In this document: one piece after another, positions 54,935 through 63,893 of the stretch | How the letters are laid out: every line of letters starts with the position of its first letter | Numbering within the stretch: the stretch's first letter is position 1 | DNA from: Pedobacter yonginensis | GTDB lineage: Bacteria; Bacteroidota; Bacteroidia; Sphingobacteriales; Sphingobacteriaceae | Reading direction: 5' to 3' | NCBI RefSeq assembly: GCF_003173595.1 | Contig: NZ_QGNZ01000004.1 | Span: forward strand, 310,001 to 374,000 | DNA: 64,000 nt | Notes under the pieces: generated by a model | The model's database searches: none | Told to the model about the DNA's origin: nothing | The model's input: only the letters and a program-made list of their open reading frames with translations | Program-made: the position numbers and the translations under genes

Positions 54935-56224
54935 TTAAACAAAGTGATTTAAGACCATAACGCCCACCAATCCTAAAACAGAAACGATACTTTCCATGGC
55001 TGTCCATGTACTGAACGTTTGCTTCAAGCTGAGATTGAAATATTCCTTAAACATCCAAAATCCAGTATCGTTAACGTGCGAAAACATCAGACTTCCGGCA
55101 CCTACAGATAAAACCATCAATTCTGGCGGGGCATTAGGTCCGATTAATGGAAGTACCATACCTGATGCCGTGAGCGCAGCCACCGTTGCCGATCCGAGAG
55201 TTACCCTTAATGATGCAGTGATTAGCCAAGCGAGCACCAATGGCGACATATTAAGGCCTCCTGTTAATTGTTTTACAACTTCGCCCATTCCACTATCTAT
55301 CAAAACCTGTTTGAAAGCACCGCCTGCTGCGATAATCAAAACAATCATAGCAATACTTTTTACCCCTTCTGCACAAGATTCCATAGCTTTAGCGATAGGC
55401 GCATTTTGTAGAAACAAGGCGATGGAAACAGAAATTAACAATGCCGCCGTAGGGTCGGCGAGAAAAGCAAAAACAGGCTTAAAGGCGAAATCAGCTGTGA
55501 AGCTGTTGCCAATGGTTCCGGCTACGATTAAAAAAACGGGTAGTAAAGCGGTAACAAAGCTTTTAATTCCAGAAGGTAAATGTTGTTCTTCGCTTACAGC
55601 GAAGTGAGGATTCGCAATTGCATCTTGTTTTTTAAGGATTAATCGGGGGAAGTAGATTCCAGCAATAGTTGCAATGGGCAAACTTAAAATTAAGCCATAA
55701 ATTAAGGTTTTGCCAATGTTTGCGTGGAAAATTCCAGCCAAGGCAATAGGCCCGGGGTGTGGAGGCAAAAAGCCGTGCGTTACAGATAATGCAGCAGCCA
55801 TCGGAATGCCAATGTATAGTTTGGATAAGCCAGTTGTTGAGGCAATTGCAAATACCAACGGAATCAATACAACAAAACCTGCATTATAAAATAAGGGAAT
55901 TCCAACCAAAAAGCCAGTAAGCAAAACCGCCCACTGTATGTTCTTCTGCCCGAATGCTTTAATTAAAATAAAAACGATTTTTTTGGCTGAGCCACTATCC
56001 TCAATCAATTTACCCATCATGGCACCCAAAGCCAGCACCATAACCATGCTGCCCAAGGTACTGCCAATTCCGTTGCTGATGGATGCCATTACCTTATTGG
56101 TTGGCATTCCAAGTAATAAACCCGTAATAATCGCTACTGCTAACAGCGCAATCATTGTGTTAACCTTTTTAAGGATGAATACAAACAGTAGAAGAATCCC
56201 GAAAAGAAGCGTGAGTAATTGCAT
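54935..56224 (-). CDS. GntP-family gluconate/organic acid permease
   Basis: The 429-aa protein has 12-14 hydrophobic helices and the GntP signatures HGFLPPHPGPIALA and the C-terminal FSHVNDTGFWMFKEYFNLS. Members import gluconate or other sugar acids with protons at the inner membrane. No gluconate kinase lies nearby. It runs convergent to the BlaI/M56 operon and is preceded on its strand by a small gene and the lipocalin gene. Confidence 0.88.
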   Translation of the reverse strand: MQLLTLLFGILLLFVFILKKVNTMIALLAVAIITGLLLGMPTNKVMASISNGIGSTLGSMVMVLALGAMMGKLIEDSGSAKKIVFILIKAFGQKNIQWAVLLTGFLVGIPLFYNAGFVVLIPLVFAIASTTGLSKLYIGIPMAAALSVTHGFLPPHPGPIALAGIFHANIGKTLIYGLILSLPIATIAGIYFPRLILKKQDAIANPHFAVSEEQHLPSGIKSFVTALLPVFLIVAGTIGNSFTADFAFKPVFAFLADPTAALLISVSIALFLQNAPIAKAMESCAEGVKSIAMIVLIIAAGGAFKQVLIDSGMGEVVKQLTGGLNMSPLVLAWLITASLRVTLGSATVAALTASGMVLPLIGPNAPPELMVLSVGAGSLMFSHVNDTGFWMFKEYFNLSLKQTFSTWTAMESIVSVLGLVGVMVLNHFV

Positions 56225-56239
56225 AGCAGCGGCTGATCC

Positions 56240-56422
56240 TTATTTCTTTACGGTGATGGTTCTTCCCGTTACCAGATTAAATTCATAGACACGATATAAG
56301 CCGTCATCACTAATGTCAATACTTTCTACCAAACCAGTTTTGCTAAAAGTATCGGTAACCATGCTGCCAATTTTTACATCTTGTAAAATTTCGCTTGGCG
56401 TAGCGTTATTCAATCTAATCAT
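56240..56422 (-). CDS. Small hypothetical protein (60 aa)
   Basis: ATG 56422 opens a 60-aa product (IRLNNATPSEILQDVKIGSM ... LVTGRTITVKK) that resembles a compact beta-rich domain. A longer in-frame start at 56464 would add an unlikely WWLINQ segment. It sits between the lipocalin and the GntP permease with a 15-bp gap to the latter, so it probably shares the permease transcript. I do not recognise it. Confidence 0.5.
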   Translation of the reverse strand: MIRLNNATPSEILQDVKIGSMVTDTFSKTGLVESIDISDDGLYRVYEFNLVTGRTITVKK

Positions 56423-56467
56423 ACAATAAAAGTAATCAAATACTTGATTAATCAGCCACCACAAAAA

Positions 56468-57004
56468 TTAGTCGTGCTTGGTCCAAATCAAATCTCCGGT
56501 TTCGTACCCGAGCTTTCTTGCCGTATCTAAATAAACAGATTTTATGGTGTCGGGAATGGTTTTCGTTCTGGATAAAATCCATAGGTATTTTAAATTATTC
56601 CCTGCCACCAAAGCATATTTATAATCAGGATCGATTTGTATCACATTGTAACCAGCGTAAAAAGGTCCAAAGAAGGATACTTTTAACCTAGCCTCATCTT
56701 CATCCTTTACAAATTTTGCTTTACCAATGCTTTCTTTCCATTCTTTCTTGATGTATTGGTAACCCTTATTGTCAACCTTTATCGATCCATCTTCATTTAA
56801 AGAATAAGTAGCCGTAACATTATTCAGATTTTTCTCGAATTTAAAATCCATTCTGGCAATTTCGTACCATTTTCCAAGATATTTATCTTTTTTAAAAGGC
56901 TTAACGGCTTTTGCACCTTTTGGAATAGATACGCAAGAAATGAGATTTACCGCAACGGCGCCGATAACCAAAGCAATAAGAATTTTATTGTATTTTGAAT
57001 TCAT
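56468..57004 (-). CDS. blc: Lipocalin, Blc-like outer-membrane lipoprotein
   Basis: The signal ends in AVNLISC, so lipidation at Cys24 is expected. The lipocalin signature GKWYEIARMDFKFEKNL is complete, followed by VTATYSLNEDGSIKVDNKGY and YKYALVAGNNLKYLWILSR. The 178 aa match Blc. Such proteins bind lysophospholipids or fatty acids at the outer membrane. It lies between a GntP-type and a YbbP-type gene, on the same strand as both. Confidence 0.9.
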   Translation of the reverse strand: MNSKYNKILIALVIGAVAVNLISCVSIPKGAKAVKPFKKDKYLGKWYEIARMDFKFEKNLNNVTATYSLNEDGSIKVDNKGYQYIKKEWKESIGKAKFVKDEDEARLKVSFFGPFYAGYNVIQIDPDYKYALVAGNNLKYLWILSRTKTIPDTIKSVYLDTARKLGYETGDLIWTKHD

Positions 57005-57068
57005 GTTTTTTATTAGAGAAACATAGTACAGCTAAAAAAGTTTAGTTCTGGAATTTTATAAAGGCGCT

Positions 57069-59609
57069 TTAATTTCCTTCATTCCTTAATATTTTTAGCG
57101 GAGGTTGGTTAAGCACACTCCTGCTGCTTAAAACACCTGTTGCTACAACAAGCAGAACCACAGATCCAAAAAGTAATAGGGTAGGTAGCAAGGGCGGGAT
57201 AAAAGCAGCGTCAAAACTAAATTTAGCCAAGGCCCAACTTCCTGCAATCGATAAAATTAATCCAACTGCCGCGGCAAAAGTGCCCAGAAAGAAGTACTCT
57301 ATCGCATTAATTCTTAAAATTTGCTTTCTACTGGCACCCAAGGTTCTTAATAAAATGCTTTCTTTAATTCGTTGATTTTTACTGGTGAGCACAGCAGATA
57401 TTAAAACAATCCATCCAGTTGCCATGCTAAAGCCTGCCATAAAGCGAATTACGAAACCGATTTTGCTTAAAAGTTCATCCAATAATTTTAAAACCAAATC
57501 TAAATCAATTACCGAAACATTAGGGAATTTTTGAACCACACTTCCCTGAAATTTTGCAGATACTTCGCTTGATGGTACTCTGGTCATTAATACATGAAAC
57601 TGTGGCGCATCTTCAAGCACACCTGTTGGAAAAACCACTCTGAAATTGGTTTGCATTCGGCTCCAGTTTACTTCTCTCAAGCTTCCTACCACGGTATTGA
57701 TAAGCATTCCTTGCACATTGAATACAATTTTATCGTTTACACCAACCTTAATTCTTTTGGCAAAACTTTGATCTAGAGAGATGTAAATCGTCTCATTCGG
57801 ATTAACTTTGCCAGTCCATTTTCCCGCTGTTATTTTCTCAGCCGCCGTTAGAGTGTCTTGATAAGTCGCTCTGATCTCGTTTCTAAAAGCACCTCTATTG
57901 GTACTATCTGTGCCTGCCTTTTTGCCATTAATTTCTTCAATTCGCATGGTAATCACTGGAACTTGATTCATCAAAGGCAATTTGAATGATTTGGTAAGGC
58001 TATCCAAACCTTGAGTTTGCGTATTCTGAATATCGAATAAAACCATATTCGGCTGATTATTGCCAGAAGACAGACTTACCCGATTCATCAATATCCCCTG
58101 CACAAAAAACAGTGTACAAATAAAGGCTGTTGATAATCCAATGGATACCGTAAGCATTAAGGTTTGATTGTTAGGCCGATATAAATTTGCGAAACCTTGT
58201 CGCCACAAATAGCTAGATGAGTTTGGAATCAGTTTTCTGACCAGAAACATCAAAACTTTTGAAAGAATAATGAGTACAACAAAGGCAAATGCAATACTCA
58301 AAGTAAACGCAAAGGTTTGAACCCAGGTTTTCATTTGCAGATACGTAAACCCTAAAACAAAAGCACCCATCAGCAAGTAAACTAACCAATTTAGGGGATC
58401 TCTCCTTCCAGCCGATTTTTCAAAGGAAGCCCGAATGGCATTTAAAGGTGAAATTTTTCTTACGGAAAGGAGTGAAGGTAGAGCAAAAAGGATGGAAATA
58501 ATTAAGCCCAACAAAATGCCTTGCCCAACAGCCAGCCAAGAAATGCGCATGGTAATTTCAACAGGTAGAAAATCTTTTAGCACCAGCGGAAGGAGAAATT
58601 GAATGCCTGTGCCCAAAACGGCACCAATTAATGATGCAGTTAAGCCAATAAAGAAAATCTGGATTAGGTAAATTAAAAATGCATCTTTCGATTTTAAGCC
58701 CAAGCATCGCAATGTGGCTATCGCATTAAGCTTTTCTTGGATATAAACATGTATTGCACTACCCACCCCAACACAACCCAGCAATAAGGCAATAAAACCT
58801 GATAAGGCTAAGAAACGATTTACATCCTTAAACGATCTTCCGGTTTGTTCTTTTCTCGATTCAACCGTATCTGCATCAAAACCTTCTTTTTCAAGTTTGG
58901 GTTCGAGTTTTTTTACTAGGGCTTCAACCCCAGCTGGGTTATTGTATCTGTAATAGAATTTACTGCTAATTCGGCTGCCTGTTTTAATCAGATTGGTTTG
59001 ATCTAGAAATTGAAGCGGAATGTAAACCGTTGGTGCCACGCTAGATGAAATGCCCGTTTGGCCGGGAGCTTTTGTTAATGTTCCGGCAATTTTAAATGTT
59101 AGGTCGCCAACTTTGATCGAATCCCCCACCTTAGCATCAAATTGAAGCATTAAAGTTTGGTCTACCAATGCGCTCTTGCCTCTTTGAAAAGTTTTAGCCG
59201 CACCAACAGGAATGGTTTCTATTGTTCCATAATATGGATAATTGCCTTGCAAGGCCTTCATTTGCACCAATCTACTGCCACCACTTTTTTGGAAGTAAAT
59301 CATAGACGCAAAGGTTTTCTCTTGTGATCGCTCATCTCCCAGCGTATCAAGTATCTTTTGCATGGCTTTGGTTACCCCTTTTCTGCTTTCTAAAACCAAA
59401 TCGGCACCCGTAAGCTCTTTTGCTTGGCCATCAATATCTCTTTGCAGATTATCTTTAAAGGCATAAACCGCCACGAGTGCAGCAATACCTAAAACAATTG
59501 AAGAAATAAATAACAACAACCGCGATCGGTTTTTGCGACTGTCTCTCCAAGCCATTTTAAAAAGCCAAGAAAATTGGATATGTGGGTTTGGTACGTTGTT
59601 TTTAAACAT
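57069..59609 (-). CDS. ABC transporter permease, YbbP/FtsX-type
   Basis: ATG 59609 overlaps the stop of the ATPase gene (ATGTTTAA, 8 bp), a coupling pattern that makes the earlier in-frame ATG (59642) unlikely. The ~846-aa protein has one N-terminal helix, a large periplasmic domain, three helices in mid-protein (FtsX domain 1, ~260-380), a second set with a further periplasmic domain, and C-terminal FtsX domain 2 (LLRTLGASRKQILRINAIEYFFLG, quoted in part). This is the duplicated-FtsX layout of YbbP. With YbbA it acts as a mechano-transmitter or lipoprotein-lipid pump. Its substrate is unknown. Confidence 0.85.
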   Translation of the reverse strand: MFKNNVPNPHIQFSWLFKMAWRDSRKNRSRLLLFISSIVLGIAALVAVYAFKDNLQRDIDGQAKELTGADLVLESRKGVTKAMQKILDTLGDERSQEKTFASMIYFQKSGGSRLVQMKALQGNYPYYGTIETIPVGAAKTFQRGKSALVDQTLMLQFDAKVGDSIKVGDLTFKIAGTLTKAPGQTGISSSVAPTVYIPLQFLDQTNLIKTGSRISSKFYYRYNNPAGVEALVKKLEPKLEKEGFDADTVESRKEQTGRSFKDVNRFLALSGFIALLLGCVGVGSAIHVYIQEKLNAIATLRCLGLKSKDAFLIYLIQIFFIGLTASLIGAVLGTGIQFLLPLVLKDFLPVEITMRISWLAVGQGILLGLIISILFALPSLLSVRKISPLNAIRASFEKSAGRRDPLNWLVYLLMGAFVLGFTYLQMKTWVQTFAFTLSIAFAFVVLIILSKVLMFLVRKLIPNSSSYLWRQGFANLYRPNNQTLMLTVSIGLSTAFICTLFFVQGILMNRVSLSSGNNQPNMVLFDIQNTQTQGLDSLTKSFKLPLMNQVPVITMRIEEINGKKAGTDSTNRGAFRNEIRATYQDTLTAAEKITAGKWTGKVNPNETIYISLDQSFAKRIKVGVNDKIVFNVQGMLINTVVGSLREVNWSRMQTNFRVVFPTGVLEDAPQFHVLMTRVPSSEVSAKFQGSVVQKFPNVSVIDLDLVLKLLDELLSKIGFVIRFMAGFSMATGWIVLISAVLTSKNQRIKESILLRTLGASRKQILRINAIEYFFLGTFAAAVGLILSIAGSWALAKFSFDAAFIPPLLPTLLLFGSVVLLVVATGVLSSRSVLNQPPLKILRNEGN

Positions 59610-60291
59610 AATTCTGGCTTTCGTCTGATAGAATGGTACCACCTTTAATTTTTATCGTTCTGCCTGTTTTAGCCGCCAAATCAAGGTCGTGGGTAACAAT
59701 TACTAAAGTTGTACCCGCATCTTTGTTTAAATCGAAAAGCAATTTGATAACTTTTTCGCTGGTTTCTGCATCTAAATTTCCCGTGGGTTCATCTGCAAAA
59801 AGAATGGCGGGTTGATTAGAAAATGCCCTGGCCAAAGATACGCGTTGCTGCTCACCACCAGATAATTGAACGGGATAGTGGTGAGAACGATCGGCTAAAC
59901 CAACCTTATCTAACAAAGAAAGCGCATGTGCCTTAATATTTTTTGCCCCCCTCAACTCTAACGGCACCATTACATTCTCTAAGGCAGTTAGGGTAGGCAA
60001 AAGCTGAAAATTTTGAAAAATAAACCCAACATATTCATTTCGTACAGCGGCTCTTTGATCTTCGTTTAATTTTTCTAAAGCAATTTGATTCAGTTCAACC
60101 GTCCCACTACTTGCACGGTCTAAACCCGCACATAGGCCAAGAAGCGTTGTTTTGCCACTGCCTGATGGGCCAGTTATGGCCACTGTTGAGCCAGCCGTAA
60201 TAGAGAAGTTAATCTGATCTAAAACCGTAAGTGCCCGACCAGCACTTTGGTAAATTTTGCTTACATTTCGAATGTTTAATATGCTTTCCAA
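59602..60291 (-). CDS. ABC transporter ATPase, YbbA/LolD-type
   Basis: The 229-aa ATPase has all motifs: Walker A GPSGSGKTT, Q-loop FIFQNFQLLP, signature LSGGEQQRVSLARAF, Walker B ILFADEPTGNLD and H-loop VTHD. It is coupled by 8 bp to the permease gene and divergent from a TesA-like esterase gene, the same arrangement as ybbA-ybbP/tesA in Escherichia coli. The motifs are complete, unlike those in the ABC exporter at 34383. Confidence 0.92.
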   Translation of the reverse strand: MESILNIRNVSKIYQSAGRALTVLDQINFSITAGSTVAITGPSGSGKTTLLGLCAGLDRASSGTVELNQIALEKLNEDQRAAVRNEYVGFIFQNFQLLPTLTALENVMVPLELRGAKNIKAHALSLLDKVGLADRSHHYPVQLSGGEQQRVSLARAFSNQPAILFADEPTGNLDAETSEKVIKLLFDLNKDAGTTLVIVTHDLDLAAKTGRTIKIKGGTILSDESQNYV

Positions 60292-60389
60292 ATTAGAAAT
60301 TTTTTAAAGGATTTGCGTTTTGAGGATAACCAAACATAAGATAATCAATTATGTTATAATGGTTTTAATTAGAGATACAATTTATAGAT

Positions 60390-61076
60390 ATGTTACGAAA
60401 ACGATTAATAGGCATATTTGTTTTGGCCGCGATGTTAGCTGCATGTGGAAACGGACAAAATAAATCAACGAACGATAAAACGTTAGATTCGGTTGACCAT
60501 ACATCAACTCATCCCGAGGTTAAAATGAAAAATATCCTCTTTTTTGGAACGAGCTTAACCGCTGGTTACGGACTAGATCCAACGGAAGCCTATCCGGCTT
60601 TAATTCAAAATCGGATTGATTCTTTAAAATTAAATTATAAGGTGATTAACGGAGGTTTAAGTGGCGAAACCTCTGCTGCCGGAAAAGCGAGAATAGATTG
60701 GCTGCTAAAACAGCCTATAGATGTTTTTGTACTAGAGCTTGGTGCCAATGATGGCTTGCGCGGATTGCCAGTTGCAGAAACCACAAAAAACCTGCAAGAT
60801 ATTATCGACCGAGTTAAATCTAAATACCCTGAGGCCAGATTGGTGATGGCTGGCATGCAAGTTCCGCCAAACATGGGTGCAAAATACGCGGCAGATTTTA
60901 AGAATATGTACCCTGCATTGGCTTCAAAAAACAATATGCAGTTGATTCCTTTTTTGCTGGATAAGGTTGGAGGTGTTCCGAAGTTAAATCAAGCTGATGG
61001 AATTCATCCAACTGCTGAAGGCGATAAGATACTTGCCGAAAATGTTTGGGCCGTGCTTAAGGATCTGCTTAAGTAA
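60390..61076 (+). CDS. SGNH-family esterase, TesA-like, lipoprotein
   Basis: The signal ends in LAAMLAAC, so lipidation at Cys20 is expected, and a ~25-residue linker precedes the catalytic domain. Block I reads GTSLTAGYG with the nucleophile Ser55 (the usual Asp of GDSL is Thr), block II GGLSGETSAAGKARIDWL, block III ELGANDGLRG, and block V DGIHPTAEG with Asp203 and His206. It would hydrolyse acyl esters or thioesters in the periplasm or outer membrane. Its divergent partner is YbbA/YbbP, a gene neighbourhood also found in Proteobacteria. Confidence 0.88.
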   Translation: MLRKRLIGIFVLAAMLAACGNGQNKSTNDKTLDSVDHTSTHPEVKMKNILFFGTSLTAGYGLDPTEAYPALIQNRIDSLKLNYKVINGGLSGETSAAGKARIDWLLKQPIDVFVLELGANDGLRGLPVAETTKNLQDIIDRVKSKYPEARLVMAGMQVPPNMGAKYAADFKNMYPALASKNNMQLIPFLLDKVGGVPKLNQADGIHPTAEGDKILAENVWAVLKDLLK

Positions 61077-61283
61077 GTAGATCTTATAAGCTTTATTACC
61101 ACCTAAGGATGCTAAGACACCTAAGATTTGGTAGAATTTGTATTGCTACATTTGTAAATTTGTCCTTTAGCTGGTTTAAACCAACAAGATTTAGGTAAAT
61201 CACTAAGTTTAGATCAAAAGCAAATCAATAGCCCTTAAGCTGCCGAAATAAATTGAGCATGACAAACGACTTGTAGAAAATGG

Positions 61284-61751
61284 TTATAGGAGCTTTGAAT
61301 CGACATGTTTATTTTGATGGCGAATACCTATATTATTTTCCACAGATAGTCTGCCATTTCCTTCTATCAAAAAGCAAATCAATCCTGCTAATACAAATGC
61401 AGAAAGCCAAAATTCAGAATAGGGTTTAAAAATGCCTGGAGATAAATTGATAAAGAACACCGCACCAACCAATACGGGTAAATTTAGCAGACAGAAAAGA
61501 CGTGTATGTGTGCCCAATGCAATTGCCAAACCACCAATTAAATGCAGCATAATAATTAAGTGTGCGAACAAGCTGATGGAAAGTGCGGTGCCTAATGGTG
61601 CGCCTCGCATTAAGTGATTAAAAGATTCCAGATTTGTAGCGAAAATTAATCCTTTCCAAATCAAAATAAGACCTAAAGTAATTCTAACATAATCAAGCCA
61701 AATTGGATGATGCAAGTCGCCCCAATCTTGGATTTTCTTTAAAACGCTCAT
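61284..61751 (-). CDS. DoxX-family membrane protein
   Basis: The 155-aa protein has four hydrophobic helices and the DoxX-type features WLDYVRITLGLILIWKGLIF and LIIMLHLIGGLAIALGTHTR. The family is linked to respiration or redox functions, but its biochemistry is not certain. A single gene with ~200 bp of AT-rich spacer on the left, where only a weak CACCTAAG direct repeat (61100-61125) is seen. It shares strand with the small membrane protein upstream. Confidence 0.75.
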   Translation of the reverse strand: MSVLKKIQDWGDLHHPIWLDYVRITLGLILIWKGLIFATNLESFNHLMRGAPLGTALSISLFAHLIIMLHLIGGLAIALGTHTRLFCLLNLPVLVGAVFFINLSPGIFKPYSEFWLSAFVLAGLICFLIEGNGRLSVENNIGIRHQNKHVDSKLL

Positions 61752-61861
61752 AACTTTAAATATTGGTTATGAGTAATTTACGAAAATTATAAAGAAATAT
61801 CAATTACATAATTAGATTATTTCAAAATTCATTGAATTTGCCTTGTTAATGATAGATTATC

Positions 61862-62284
61862 CTATTGCAGATTTAAAGGCATTTCCGAATCGGAATATAC
61901 TTCTGGTTTATTTTTTCTTGCTGTTTTTAGTTTCTTTAATTTAGGCATAATGAACAGGATGCCGAAGGCCAATACCGACATTACCAATTGCATCACCACG
62001 TTAACCTTTGCTATTGGATTAACATTGATGTTATCGATGATGTAAACTGAGCGGTACACACTTCTAATGAGCAAGATGATCATCAAATAAAGACTCCATG
62101 CAAATCTTCTTTTAATCATTACCGCAAGTACGTAGCGCAAAACCAATACCACGCCAATCATAATAAAATCAGTTGTGCTTTCTGGGTCGTAAACGAAGAG
62201 ATTGGCAATTCCGATGATGAAAGTGCCGAATATTAAGTTGGAAGATATGGTGTAATTATTCCTCAGAAATTTCATGATATTCAA
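61862..62284 (-). CDS. Small membrane protein, unknown
   Basis: The 140-aa protein has four hydrophobic helices and a basic cytoplasmic tail (KLKKLKTARKNKPEVYSD). It has no motif I recognise. ATG codons at 62284 and 62275 are both usable. An FNR/CRP-type palindrome lies 104 bp upstream, and a promoter-like TATTTTG occurs in between on the minus strand. This suggests control by oxygen or a related signal. Confidence 0.6.
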   Translation of the reverse strand: MNIMKFLRNNYTISSNLIFGTFIIGIANLFVYDPESTTDFIMIGVVLVLRYVLAVMIKRRFAWSLYLMIILLIRSVYRSVYIIDNINVNPIAKVNVVMQLVMSVLAFGILFIMPKLKKLKTARKNKPEVYSDSEMPLNLQ

Positions 62285-62387
62285 AGCATCGGTTCTTTAA
62301 CGACACAGATAGACGGTATAAATATCGCAAAATAATTCTTTTTAATACTACAAAATCGTTCAGTTGAAGGTGATTTTCGCACTTTTT

Positions 62388-62405
62388 ACTTGATATAAAT
62401 CAAGT
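62388..62405. promoter_or_regulatory. FNR/CRP-type palindrome
   Basis: ACTTGAT-ATAA-ATCAAGT is a perfect inverted repeat containing TTGAT-N4-ATCAA, the FNR consensus of other bacteria. It lies in the 306-bp spacer upstream of the minus-strand membrane protein gene. The rest of this spacer shows no gene. Confidence 0.5.
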
Positions 62406-62590
62406 TTTAAAGTAACATATTTAGAAATTTGAAAGGGAAAGTATTTATAGATGGCTTCTATAAATCATATATAACTTAAGTTCGGGATAAGAAAAATATC
62501 TTTGAATAGCTTAACCCCTGAAATAGATCTCTGGTGGCGATGTCTTTTATTATCTGTTACAATTCGTGCGTCCTTCTGAATTGCGCAATT

Positions 62591-63145
62591 CTACACAATA
62601 ATTACGCGTTCCTTTATAAATTGAGCAGGATTACCTTGATAAATAGAATAGGCATCGAGGTTTTTGGTCGCAACACTTCCCAAAGCCAAAACAGAATGAC
62701 TATAAAGCGTAACACCTGGGCCAACCTTTGAAGATGCGCCCACCCAAACCCCGTCCTCTAAAGTTATTGGTTTCACTAAGAGATCGAAATTTTTCTTACG
62801 GTAATCGTGGTTACCTGTTACAAGCATAGCCTGCTGGGAAATGCAACAATTCTTACCAATTTTAACCCAATCCAGATTTTCAATGTAGCAGTCTGCCAGC
62901 CAAGAATAATCGTCAATGCTGAGTTTCCAAGGATATTTGATGTGAATGCCAGGCTTTACCCGAACCTCTTTACCAATTTTGGCACCAAATAAGCGCAAAA
63001 TTGCAACCAAAATAACACTAAAAGGAATTATGCCGCTTTTAAAGAAAAAAACAGAGGTGTAATACCATAAAAGTTGTTTCAATTTAGAAGCACCAATTTG
63101 GAAGCTCCCCGTATTAAAAGCTTTATGTAATTGCGTTTTTTCCAA
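62591..63145 (-). CDS. WcaF-like colanic-acid-type acetyltransferase
   Basis: The 184-aa left-handed beta-helix protein has a hydrophobic N-terminal part (FFFKSGIIPFSVILVAILRLF) and hexapeptide repeats, including IGKNCCISQQAMLVTGNHDY, GVWVGASSKVGPGVTL and GSVATKNLDAYSIYQGNPA. This pattern matches WcaF-type O-acetyltransferases, which use acetyl-CoA on exopolysaccharide sugars. It starts 4 bp after the exosortase gene ends, so it is co-transcribed with it and with the partial GT2 gene at the edge. Confidence 0.85.
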   Translation of the reverse strand: MEKTQLHKAFNTGSFQIGASKLKQLLWYYTSVFFFKSGIIPFSVILVAILRLFGAKIGKEVRVKPGIHIKYPWKLSIDDYSWLADCYIENLDWVKIGKNCCISQQAMLVTGNHDYRKKNFDLLVKPITLEDGVWVGASSKVGPGVTLYSHSVLALGSVATKNLDAYSIYQGNPAQFIKERVIIV

Positions 63146-63149
63146 AATA

Positions 63150-63767
63150 TTAGGGCACTAATGGTTGTTTTTTGATTTCATTTTCTGACGCATTGGAACC
63201 GGTATTCTTTTTAATCCAAAGGTACAGCATCACGAAAATACAGATGTAAACGATTACGTTAAAAATCTCGTGGTGATAGGTGAAATTATTTCGTTGAGAT
63301 TCAAAGAAGCCAAGCAGTACACCTAAACCTGCAATTCGGCACACATTTAGAACAAAAATGGTGATTAAACCGATTGCCATCATTTTGAAGGTGGCTTTCC
63401 AACTCGCAGGAAAGGCTAAAACGAAGGCCGTTAAAAAACTCATTACCCCCAGGCCCAAACAAGAGTAGTTAACTCGTAAATATGGCCCAGCCACCACCAT
63501 CACATCAGATTTGTTGTAGATAACGTAAAAACCAAATAGCTTGATGATCCAAACCGCACACGTAATCAAGGCAGTTTTTAATCCTTGTATGTAATTAAAA
63601 TGCTCAGCAATAAATTCATTATAAAATCGAGAACCGGGACTTAAAACACTATTCATAAACAAATTTCCTTGACTGAAAAAGATGTAAAGGATGAATAATG
63701 AAATAATAAATTTAAGCGCTTTTTTATCTGCCTGTTTTTTCGCTTGTTTGAGTTCGATTTCGTTCAT
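63150..63767 (-). CDS. Exosortase-family membrane transpeptidase
   Basis: The 205-aa protein has about six hydrophobic helices and the catalytic triad of exosortases: Cys103 in NYSCLGLG, Arg144 in LNVCRIAGL and His165/166 in TYHHEIF. The length is near the minimum for the family, in line with small Bacteroidetes variants. Exosortases cleave C-terminal sorting signals and join proteins to glycans or lipids at the inner membrane. Its partners here are a GT2 and WcaF-like acetyltransferase, the usual exopolysaccharide company. I find no protein with a recognisable sorting signal in the window. Confidence 0.88.
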   Translation of the reverse strand: MNEIELKQAKKQADKKALKFIISLFILYIFFSQGNLFMNSVLSPGSRFYNEFIAEHFNYIQGLKTALITCAVWIIKLFGFYVIYNKSDVMVVAGPYLRVNYSCLGLGVMSFLTAFVLAFPASWKATFKMMAIGLITIFVLNVCRIAGLGVLLGFFESQRNNFTYHHEIFNVIVYICIFVMLYLWIKKNTGSNASENEIKKQPLVP

Positions 63768-63868
63768 GTCAAATTGAAATGGCTAAGATAAGTTTAATTT
63801 TGTCGTTTTTTCGGATTCAATTCTTGGTTTAAAGAACTGAGATTAACGTAATTTAATCAAAAATTGAC

Positions 63869-63893
63869 GCTCTGAAAATTAAATTTTCAGAGC
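63869..63893 (-). terminator. Stem-loop overlapping the stop codon of the partial GT2 gene
   Basis: GCTCTGAAAAT (63869-63879) and ATTTTCAGAGC (63883-63893) are perfect 11-bp arms around TAA. On the minus strand it is followed by GTCAATTTTTG, and the GT2 stop lies in the loop region. It may attenuate transcription from the GT2 gene into the exosortase gene. Confidence 0.6.

Noticed and set aside
54996..55607. A 203-codon frame on the + strand inside the GntP gene
   Set aside because: It is antisense to a well-supported permease with family motifs, and its translation is low-complexity Ala/Thr/Ile.
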